DNA from: Puffinus mauretanicus | Lineage: Eukaryota > Chordata > Aves > Procellariiformes > Procellariidae | NCBI GenBank assembly: GCA_023333565.1 | Contig: JAJKFH010001941.1 | Location: forward strand, 186,001 to 250,000 | Reading direction: 5' to 3' | Length of the DNA: 64,000 bases | Shown: piece by piece, positions 40,710-50,600 of the stretch | Position numbering within the stretch: position 1 is the stretch's first letter | How the letters are laid out: every line of letters starts with the position of its first letter | Translations under genes and position numbers: made by a program | Notes under the pieces: generated by a model | The model's input: only the letters and a program-made list of their open reading frames with translations | Database searches by the model: none | What the model was told of the DNA's origin: nothing

Positions 40710-42644
40710 TGATTTCCACAAAGTCCATTGTTGCTGTTGATTATTAATAGGAGAGAATTATTGCATTTTCTCACATTCACATGTTTGTTTAAGTCCTTTG
40801 GGATGTATGCCATAATATTATGTTACTGAACCGGGAAAACAAATCAAATTACGAGTTGTAGCCCAAGAAATCCTTTGCTTAGTTTAACTTTGCTGTTTCT
40901 ATCCCTTTAAGTTTTAGTTGCCGTATTCAGCAGATATTTTACCTTTTACATCACTGATTAAATTAATTGAAGGGCTCTGACTGCTCTTGATTGTCAGCAA
41001 TTTGAATGCTTATTAAGTGGTTTAAAGTATATTTAATTAAAGATGTATTGCTTCACATTCAATAGTCAGTAAAACATTTAGCATTTATGCCATCTCAAAT
41101 TTATTTAAGTATTATCACTTTTTCTGTAGTTCAGGAAGTTTTAAAGGCTGTATGCATAATTTCCTCATTTTGAAAGAATGACTAACCACTAATTGCACTG
41201 AATATAGTCTTTCTCTTGCCTATCTTTTATAATTAGAAAAATGAATTGGCCCTTACGAAATGATATGTCTTTGCTTGTTCCTAATAAAGATATTATGTTG
41301 CCAGTCACTACCTATTTCAAAGGTTAAGAGAGACTGTGGCTCACAGGAGGGATAGGTTAGTAAATGCTACAAACGTGTCTGGGGTTTAGGCATTGAGTTG
41401 CACGCTGCTCCGAACCCTTTTTTCTCTCTTCTTTCTTTCCCAAATTAAAAACCTATCCCAGAACAACAGCAGTCAGCCTTTTTCGTACCTTGCAAAATAG
41501 TCCAGAGTGGGTAGGCACATAAACAAAACCAGCTGTAATACAGGAGGCCACGTAAACTGGTGTTTCTTGTGACGAAGCATGAGTTTATTGTGCTTTCCCC
41601 TTCTCCAACGTCTTTAGGAAAATTAAACCATCATCCCCTGCCTTCACCTTCCCCACAAATCCTTTGGCAGGAACTACCGGGGGAGGAGGCGTAAGTGGTG
41701 AAAGCAAACCCCATGACATTTCTTCGAAGGCTCTTGGTGAGGAAGAAGAGAGCACGCAGCAAGTCAGGCAGCGTGGCTGCGCCAGCCCCATTTTAAACCT
41801 GGAAGGAAAATCCTGGCAGTTGTAGATATTTTTCACTTTTTTATAGAACTATTTATTTGGGAATAGAAAGAAGAGTCCATGGGCCCAACACGAGTTAAAA
41901 AAGTATCGGTGACTTCTCCTTCCTTGTTTTTGAAGCTGAGTTATTATAAAATAATGGGATATGCTGAGAGTAATCAGGACAGGAGGATTTGGACATCCTT
42001 CCCAAAACAGAGCGGGCTCTTTCACCTTTAGTAAAAGGAATTTGGGGTTTGAAGTTTAAAGCAGAACTGGAGATGTCTGCGGAGATGAATTAACATCCTG
42101 AGGTTTATTTGCTTGTTTAGTAAGGTCACCTCGGCCTCCTGCTGAATCAACGGAAGGCCTCTCCTACCGCAGGCCTCTCCACTCCCTCTCCAGGGACGAG
42201 GAGGAGCTGGCTAAGGATCCTGACTGTTTCAGGGTAGGGATCTACAAATTTGTCTTCCGCTGCCCTGTATCGCATCAAGCCCCACTCGCTGTGTTTGCAG
42301 GGTGCAAGACAGAGGGGGGAAGGGCAATGTCCGGAGACACGCTCCTCCTTCCCCGGCGCTTGGCTGGTTGGAGCATGCAGGCAGATGCGTTAGGTTAAGC
42401 AATAATGGGGTCAGTGGAATTTTCCTTGCTGGGCAGGTAGGGCTGCAGAGGGCTGCCACTGCTGTTTGCCTGTGTGAGAAGCTGATTTTTTTCTTTTTTC
42501 TTTTTTAAGTTGCATTGGGTGCAGGTGCCCAGGTACTGGCAGGGGGGACTGCAGGACAGCCTCTGTGAGGAGAGGCCGGGGCTGCCCCGTGCCGGACACA
42601 GCCGGTTCCAACGGCCCCACCAGAGGGAACAGCTGAGCCCCTCA
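40710..42644. other. Intergenic stretch between two LTRs
   Basis: AT-rich up to about 41.5 kb. A minus-strand open frame at 41585-41836 is discussed as a finding. From 42.15 kb the sequence becomes GC-rich as the LTR is approached. Confidence 0.5.
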
Positions 42645-43050
42645 GCCAAGATGGTGGCTCCTCAGAGAAAGCATATGTCAGACAGGGCAGAAAATGCTGG
42701 GCAGGCAGAGGAGGAGATAAAAAAGAAGAGTAAGAAAGAGCAGAGGGAAGACCAAGGTCAGAGGAGGTGCTCCATGGCAGAGCGCATACTGCCTGGGCCT
42801 GTGGAGGACCCACCCTGGAGCAGAAGAGAAGCGGGAGGGCACGGCCGAGAGGCACGTTTGTGTGCCGACCATAACCCCTGCCCGTGCTGCTCCTTATCTT
42901 GCTGAGGGGACAGAGTGCGACCTGCGGTGATAGCAAGAGGGAGGAGAGGAGCCTGGCGTGACATTGAGTCTGGGGAAGAGGAGGGGAAAGGTGTTTCCCC
43001 TAAGTGTTTTAACATTCATCTTCTTGCTTCCCAATACCCGAATCATTAAT

Positions 43051-43085
<35 letters not shown>

Positions 43086-43286
43086 TTTAGCCATAAATTA
43101 ATTTCCCCCAATCAAGTCCGTTTTACCCATGAGGGTAATTAGTAAGTGAGCTTCCTGTCTTTATCTCCACCCATGAGCTTTCTTGTTTCTGTTTCTCCTA
43201 TTTCCTCCTCCCATCTTGCTGGGGAAGGGGGACTGAGTGAGCAGCAGGGTGGGAGCTTGGCTACCATCTGGGGCCAACCCACCACA
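42645..43286 (+). mobile_element. ERV LTR, plus orientation (5' edge uncertain)
   Basis: The 3' half matches bird LTR U5 structure: a TTTTACCCATGAGGGTAATT segment, CTTTATCTCCACCCATGAG, and an end GGCCAACCCACCACA. It includes a (TA)n run at 43054-43082. The 5' part is GC-rich and gives spurious open frames on both strands (42505-42936). It sits 0.7 kb beyond the estimated TDP2 3' end. The family assignment comes from recalled bird LTR patterns. Confidence 0.55.
43054..43082. repeat. (TA)n dinucleotide microsatellite
   Basis: About 14 uninterrupted AT/TA units inside the LTR at 42645-43286. Confidence 0.95.
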
Positions 43287-43987
43287 GAAGTCCAGCAAAA
43301 CACAAGTTGTTTGTAAGCTTGTAACCAAAGACAAACAACAACAAAAAGAAGTAAAGGAATTTAGGCTGTCAGTCTCTGTGTTCAGTTTGCATCATTGACT
43401 TGGGTTGTCTGTGGTTCCTCTCCATGCCTGTGCACTGAACTTCACGTCAGAAAGTTAGGAGACTTTCCATTTTAAGTCAGCTTAGTACTTCGCCCATCTA
43501 TAAAATGACTGCTTCTATGAGATTGATTAAACAGTTCTTTGAGTAGAAAGACTGTTTGATCTTTTGCTGCTTTGCAGAGCAGTTTATAAGAGCACTGTTT
43601 CTAGACGCTCACTGGAAAGATAACACCTTTTAATCTGCAACTCATACCCAGGTTAATAAACACAAAGTAAGGTATATACCATCCCAAGTGAGCAACTTCC
43701 ATGCATCTGCCTGTATCCTTTTCTTGTCAAATAGAAGGGATATAATTCTTAAATCTGTTCAATATTAGAATAAGAGTTTCTTAAGTAAGAATTAAACTGT
43801 GAGAATCAAGTCATTCTTTCCTCAGCTCCTTTATTGTCTTGCCTGAAGGCATACATATGTACAACACAAACTTCAGAAGCTAATACAAAACACCCTACAA
43901 AGGACAAGGTTGTAAAGGATGATGGAAATGGTTACAAAAGAAACAAAGCAGGCATAATAAAAGTATTCTTAAAATAAAAAAGCAGCA

Positions 43988-43993
43988 TTTATT
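43988..43993 (-). terminator. TDP2: Candidate polyadenylation signal of TDP2
   Basis: Minus-strand AATAAA (TTTATT on plus), 372 nt after the stop codon. An alternative AATAAA lies at 43830-43835. Only 3'-end reads can decide which is used. Confidence 0.45.
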
Positions 43994-44266
43994 ATGAGAT
44001 TATAATACATGCCAAAATAAAAGCGCCTTTTAAACCACCGAGTATGTTTATGAATTCTTTACAGGTTTTTCCTCCCATTTTAGGACTAGAATTTGTTTTT
44101 GTATTTGTGTACATTGTTAAAAAATAAATATTTAAAAACGTGATTCAAGAACAGATGCATACAATGAGGAAAAGTGAACCCTGGCTTGAAGTGAAGCCAT
44201 TCCAGCAAAAGTCAAGAGCGGAGAATGCGTTAGGATTGAAAATTTAAATACACCCTACTTAAACTG

Positions 44267-44322
44267 AGAGGGTAAAAACAAGACGGGTAAAAAAAAAAAA
44301 AAAAAAGAGGGTAAAAACAAGA
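44267..44322. repeat. 17-bp direct repeats flanking an A-tract in the TDP2 3' UTR
   Basis: AGAGGGTAAAAACAAGA occurs at 44267-44283 and again at 44306-44322. Between them is CGGGT plus 17 A (44284-44305). The structure is described further as a finding. Confidence 0.95.
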
Positions 44323-44364
44323 ACAAATCACCTAAAAACTAACAATGCAAGCCTTTTTTCTTTT

Positions 44365-44646
44365 TTATAGTATCACATCAAAATTACACAGAAGACCCCA
44401 GTGATCACTAGGGAATCTGCCACAGTCTAGTTTTTCCAATCCGATTAAGTCCATACTTTGCGGAATAATATGTCCCCCGTCTGCGGCAGGCCGAAAGTAA
44501 ATGCGGTCAAACCTCATCTTGCACTTGTACTCTGCATCCAGGTTGGTATTGGAGTGGGTGTCCCAAGTATAGCGGCAATGTTGAGGTTTACCCAAAAACT
44601 CCCAGATATCCGTAATGTTGTTAGGTAAGCCACCTAGTTTAGTAAC
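44365..44646 (-). CDS. TDP2: TDP2 coding exon 7 (terminal)
   Basis: Residues 292-384 and the stop. It includes GGLPNNITDIWEFLG, CRYTWDT, the MRFDRI strand and the last catalytic motif FPSDHWGLL (H373). The C-terminus NFDVIL parallels human NLDIIL, so the end is complete. Confidence 0.96.
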   Translation of the reverse strand, partial: VTKLGGLPNNITDIWEFLGKPQHCRYTWDTHSNTNLDAEYKCKMRFDRIYFRPAADGGHIIPQSMDLIGLEKLDCGRFPSDHWGLLCNFDVIL

Positions 44647-47600
44647 CTGAAGGTAGAAGGGGGGCAAATAAATCCACGAGATACTGAATTCACAAATTTT
44701 ACCTTCAAAAACAGAACTGAGTTGTCACAATATCACTTTTTTCTGCAAAACGTGAGTTGTGAAAAACAAAGATATCGGAGACATTTCTAAATTGTGGTAT
44801 TTCTCAGGATACTCTAAAGCATGACCAGTTCCTGTAGTACTTTCTAAACCCAAAACATGTTACAAAATAAACATTCAGCTCCGAACTTTTAAGGTATGGG
44901 GGTCAACAGCGTGTTCTCTGAAACAATGTCGTTCCAGTTCCCTTCAATGGAATTTCACTTTCAATAGGGAAAGATGAAACACTGACCTTTCAGTAATAAT
45001 GCACAAATTTCACTTTTAGTATCAGCAGCCAAAAACGACATCTCGATGATGGGGAATTAATTCTAAAGTCCCAAGATCTATTTCTCCAGAGCATCCTCGT
45101 CTTTCATTGACTCTACAAGCATTAACTCCCTGAGAATCGGAGAGTTGAGCAAGTAAAGATCAGGTTCTCAAAATGAGAAGATGCTTTTGAAGTCGAAACT
45201 TCATTGACTATCCCTGCATCTTCTCAGATATAAATATTGCCAATAAAGCACTTTGGGGGGGGGGGGGGCTCTTCACCTCAGCTATAACAATGCCTCAGCA
45301 TAGCAATGCCGCAGCTTCTACTTAGTCACACTTCCAGTTTCTAAAAATAAATGTTGCAAATCTCTGTTGTGCCTAAGCAGGTCATTTCTCATAAAGACAA
45401 CAGAAAAGCCTGAGAAGATTTTGTCAGAATACCTTCCCAAAATAACAAGGTTGCTTATTTCTATTTACCTCACTGTCTCTGAGGTTTGTATCCCCTCCAA
45501 ATATAACAGTAGTGGACTCAGACTCCTTCTGTATTTTGTTTAACACTATTTGCAGTTGCTTCATACGCTCCTTAGAGTGATTTTTAGTGCTCTCCAGATG
45601 AGAGGTCATAAGGCAAAGTTCATTACCAGATATGCTCACCTGTGCATGAAACAAAGAGGCAATGTTACTATCCACACCATGGTAAGAAGTTCAAAGACAA
45701 AAATCTAGTCACAAAGTAAATTACTGAATGACAGAGCTGTGGTTAATATTAGTTTTACATTGAAGAAAAGGCTTACAGGAGGATAACAGGCTTTTAGTTT
45801 TGTTTTCAGAAGTTATGAGACTTGAAAACAAAGCATGGCTAGTATCTTACATAAAAGATTTAAGTTTGTTAGTATCAAATGCAAATGGGTTTGTATGTTT
45901 GGAGAAGTAGTTTTTTCTGCTGTTTGAGACTATCATAGAGTAAAGCCAGTCTGGCCTTTCCTGTGATTTTTTGTTTTGAAGGCAGAAATACAGCTGTTTA
46001 GTACATTCTGACTCACTCACATGCACAACCAGAAGGTTCCTCATCATGGAGGTTGTTGGAAAAGGTATTATCTCATGTTTCAGTAGCTTCACTCTTGATT
46101 TCTTCAACATTATGGCAGTGAAATAGCCATCTATGTTACCTAAAGAGGAACAGGGAAAGAAGTGGTCAAGGATATCTTCTGCCATGCCATAAAGAAGTTA
46201 AGATTCTGAAAGAAACCTTTTTACCGTGATCTGGAAGAATCACGTTCATTTGCAAGATGTACACAGTAATTAGTTAAAAGTTTCATAATAGCGGTGTGAA
46301 TTTTTCAGATTTTTTAAATGCAAATATTTAAGAAATTACTTATCTATGGCAGTTTTTTGGCTACCTTTGCTATCAGTCTTTCAAAATGCAGAAAAAATAC
46401 AAAGGAAACCACCAGGCAAGCAAGCTTTTCACATGCATAATTTGCATCAAACTATATCCTGATATCAAAACACAGAAAGTAATTTAAGTGGTTCCTTCTT
46501 CACTTTACTCTTTTCACTCCTACACATGGTCAGAGATTTTGACAAGGGAGACAGAATAAAACCAAACTTACTTTTTCCGTTTTCTGTCTTTAGAAACTGA
46601 GGGTTTTTTCTTACCTGGAATAATCGTGTAATTGCCTGCTCTCGTCTGTAGAAGACAGAGCTGTGGTGGGACGACCTCTTGTAAAAACACGACATCTGGA
46701 CTGTATCTGAAATCAGCAAGACAAGATTTTAAATTAACTACTGAAAGGCAGCACTGTTACACTCTGAGGCCAAATGGAACAGGGTCAGGGATTTCAGATG
46801 CACCTTGTCCTCGTCTTCCTAGATATTTTAAGAATCTGGTTTTTTAAAAAAAGAAAAAACTCTCTCCATCATATTTAGTAGCATGTAGACACATCATCAT
46901 TGTCAAAAGGGAAGAAGCAATTATTATTATGGACATAGAACTGACATGGTAATAAAACGCATGACTTCCTTATTCCTTGATCTTGCAAACATTTGCCCAG
47001 GTTTCATATACTACATACACAGGGAATTCAACTTACGGAGCTGCAAAGCAGCTTTGGAACATGTTCTGCAACATCTAAGTTCTCCAGGAGATTCCAACCG
47101 CCACCTCATTCGCTTACAACAGATCCCCTCAGGTAACCTGCCATTCATTTTCTCCAGTCTCATCGATGCCAAGCTCTTTTATTTCTTAGAGCTGTGCAAT
47201 CAGTAACAGTTCATGTGGGGCAGCAGTGCTGAAAATGCTGATTTAGACATGACTTTACAGCTGTCCCTATTTTTGCTACACTGCTGAATAGCCCTGCTCT
47301 AAGCAGGTGAAGGACAAACCTAAGGCCATATTTACAGAAGAAAAATATTGTGACCCCAGATTAACAAAATCAAGTGAAAATTGATTTAGTTAAGGGGTTC
47401 CTGCTGTTTTAAGAGGAACTTAAATCATCACTTGTTTAAATCATTTAATTTATACTGATAAGTTACTGTATTAAGATAAATCAATTTATGTAATATTTCA
47501 ATTGCTCATAAATATATTCATGGGAGGCTTCCACTAGTGGAACTATAAAAGGTAATGACAGATTCTATTGTTTTTATCTTACCTTGCACATTTTCTTTTT

Positions 47601-50600
47601 TGATAGACGACTAATAATAATGGCAAAAGAGCCACTTTTCACATTTCACTAAAAAATCTTTTTTGTTGTTTCAAACAGTTTGCTCTAGCATGAAGTTATC
47701 CATACTACTGGAATGAGACAAAGAAGTTTCTCGCAGTTTTACCCTTTTGTCATGTACAGGATGGAAGTATGAAGTATGCTCTTGATGTATGACTGCAACT
47801 TGAACAATATTGTTCATTATAAAAGAGCTTTTTAAAGTAGCCATTGCAACATATTTAATCTTTGGGATGCTGCATACGTTCACACCTCTTCCAACCAGTA
47901 TATCAATGTCTACTCAGCTATTTAGGATTTATAAAGTGATTGTATTGTTGCATCTAACGTTAAGATAATTTGGGCATGAAGATTTGTAAATATCTAAAAC
48001 AAGAAGCTTGCTTTTTCCTTTAAAGCTGGGTACATGACAATACAAAGATGAAGCTATACTTACAATGCCAGGTAAGAACAGATTCCTCTAGCTCGTTCTT
48101 TTAGATTTCCTAGATCCAGCCCATCAATGTTCCAGGTTATCAGTGAGAAGCTGCTGTCATCTTCTTGTTGCCTCGAGTCTGCACTATTCACACTGGCATT
48201 ACTAGTAGTTGCATCTGCTGTGAGGTCAATACTAAAGAGAGAGTTTACTTGTTTGTCAACATGCATAATACTATTCTTCCTGCAATTACCTCCCTCATCT
48301 TCTAAAGGAAAATGTTTTAGACCCGTCACAACTTACAGGTCGCCATCTAAAACTTTCCCAAGAAATAAGTTAACATGTATTGATCTCAACATAATTTAAA
48401 AGCTCAGTAACTAAAACATACAGACCTGAGTCATACAGAGCCTTAGTACACAAGTGAAGTAAGTGGTTTTTCCTTCTCCTTATAGACGCAAGATAACATT
48501 TACCATTCTGATTTAAGTAATCCAAAACACTTGAGAATTCATGCTAGAGGCAGGATGTGTATATTAGTTTTTCAAAAACTTTCCAGCATATCAAAAACAA
48601 AGAACTGCAGCCAGGACTTGCTTTTATGTGCCCATCTTTGTAGTACAGCTGAGATTCTTCCAATTGCTGAACCCCCTGGGGAGGAACATGTGCAAACTCA
48701 CTCTGTGACAAATTCATAGTCTTTTTGTTTGGGAATATTCACCCCAAATCCCACTCAAAAACACAGGCCCTGTCTACCCTGTTGATTTGATAAAGGCTAA
48801 ACAACATTGTCAAAGTTTGAGTGCCCAATCTAGTAACTGTTTGGGGACTATGTTGCTAAAAAGAACCAGACTCTTATCTGCTAACACAGGGTTGTACTTG
48901 TTTTGGCTAGGACAGAGTTAATTTTCTTCATAGTGGCTAGTATGGGGCTGTGTTTTGGATTCGTGCTGGAAACAGCATTGATAACACAGGGATGTTTTCG
49001 TTACTGCTGAGCAGTGCTTGCACAGAGTCAAGGCCTTTTCTGTTTCTCACCCCACCCCACCAGCGAGGAGGCTGGGGGTGCACAAGAAGTTTGGAGGGGA
49101 CACAGCCGGGACAGCTGACCCCAGCTGACCAAAGGAATATTCCATACCATATGGCATCATGCTCAGCATATAAAGCTGGGGGAAGAAGATGGAAGGGGGG
49201 ACATTCAGACTGATGGCCTTCTGTCTTCCCAAGCAACCGTTACGCGTGATGGAGCCCTGCTTTCCTGGAGATGGCTGAACACCTGCCTGCCGATGGGAAG
49301 CAGTGAATGAATTCCTTGTTTTGCTCTTGCTTGCATGCGCGGCTTTTGCTTTCCCTATTAAACTGTCTTTATCTCAGCCCACGAGTTTTCTCACTTTTAC
49401 TCTTCCGATTCTCTCCCCCATCTCACCAAGGAAAAGTGAGTAAGTGGCTGTGTGGGGCTGAGCTGCCCACCGGGGTTAAACCACAACACTGATCCAATGT
49501 AAATTCCTTGAGTAAAGGGAAAGTCTGTAACAAAATACATTAAATAGTATAGCTAAGACTAGACAAATTGTATTTTGGCGAAGTTGGGATACTAGAGTTT
49601 TGTTTTAAAACACAGAATTTGTATGCACACATGAAAATAAGGCCTGGAACCAAAACAAATCCATTCTCTAGAACTTAGTATTGGTTTTGTACTTGGTGCT
49701 GCACAAACAACACAAGATTCCGCTACCATGCACATGTAATCTAAACTGAACCAAAAAAGAAAAGCAGACAAAGGAGAGGAAGCTAAGGGATATTTAAGTA
49801 GGTAAATAATGTGGTATATGCCTCCATTATTTCCATGATGACTTTTTGTATTTATACTGTAACCTGAAGGACTATGAGATGAAATATGAAAGTCTGCGTG
49901 GTCTGCAATGATCTTCCCCTGACTGGGACGTCTCCAAATAGTCCTCCCTCCCAAAACATCCTGCATGCCCCAGCTCAAGACAGAACCCACTGTGCAAAGA
50001 CAGACAGAGGCTGGAAAAGAAAAAGGTGCTGCCAATTTGATACAGAAACATTCTGACTCATCATGGAGTACCTAGAGACCAATGCTAATGTTCAGTAGGC
50101 TTGCATTTTTGCATACATACATATCAAGCAAAAACAGGTATGCTGTTATCAAATACAGCTTATTCATAACTATAAAGATCACAAGGGCTCTTCTATATAA
50201 CATGCAAGTCTGGAATAAATAAATCTATAGGAAAAAAGCTTCCCTCAGGACTGTGAATGGCAGGGATCTGTAAAAGTTCAATTCCGCATGTGGTTCAATA
50301 CCCTTGGTATGCCCTATGGATATGCTGTGAGATCATCAGTGTGTGTAAGACACAGATCTTGGATCCTAACTTCCACAGGTACGTTTAACAAGGTGTGCAT
50401 GTAGATGTTAATTTTATTTATAGAAATATAAATAAGCATACATCTAGCATATGACATACATGCACAGTTTACACATATGCAAATGTGTGTGTGTACAGTA
50501 AAATCTGCATATGTATTGCTGCACAAGACAAGACAATGAAAAGAAAATTACCTTGTCCCTTCTCCAAAAGGCTCACAACCTACTAGCCAACAGGAAGGTG

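Larger units (their letters stand above)
43970..44364 (-). other. TDP2: TDP2 3' untranslated region (estimated)
   Basis: This is AT-rich sequence directly after the TDP2 stop, with no open frame. It ends near a minus-strand AATAAA at 43988-43993. A second AATAAA lies farther on at 43830-43835, so the true 3' end could be about 160 bp longer. It contains the A-tract flanked by 17-bp direct repeats at 44267-44322. Confidence 0.6.

Noticed and set aside
42505..42936. Overlapping open frames on both strands (131-143 codons)
   Set aside because: GC-rich LTR sequence gives open frames in several phases at once; no protein-like signal stands out.
43054..43082. (TA)n run considered as a promoter or origin feature
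   Set aside because: A plain microsatellite within an LTR with nothing supporting function.
49592..50035. Open frame of 147 codons on the minus strand inside TDP2 intron 2
   Set aside because: Lies between exons 2 and 3, resembles no protein, and a TDP2 transcript does not need it. Probably chance or repeat-derived.
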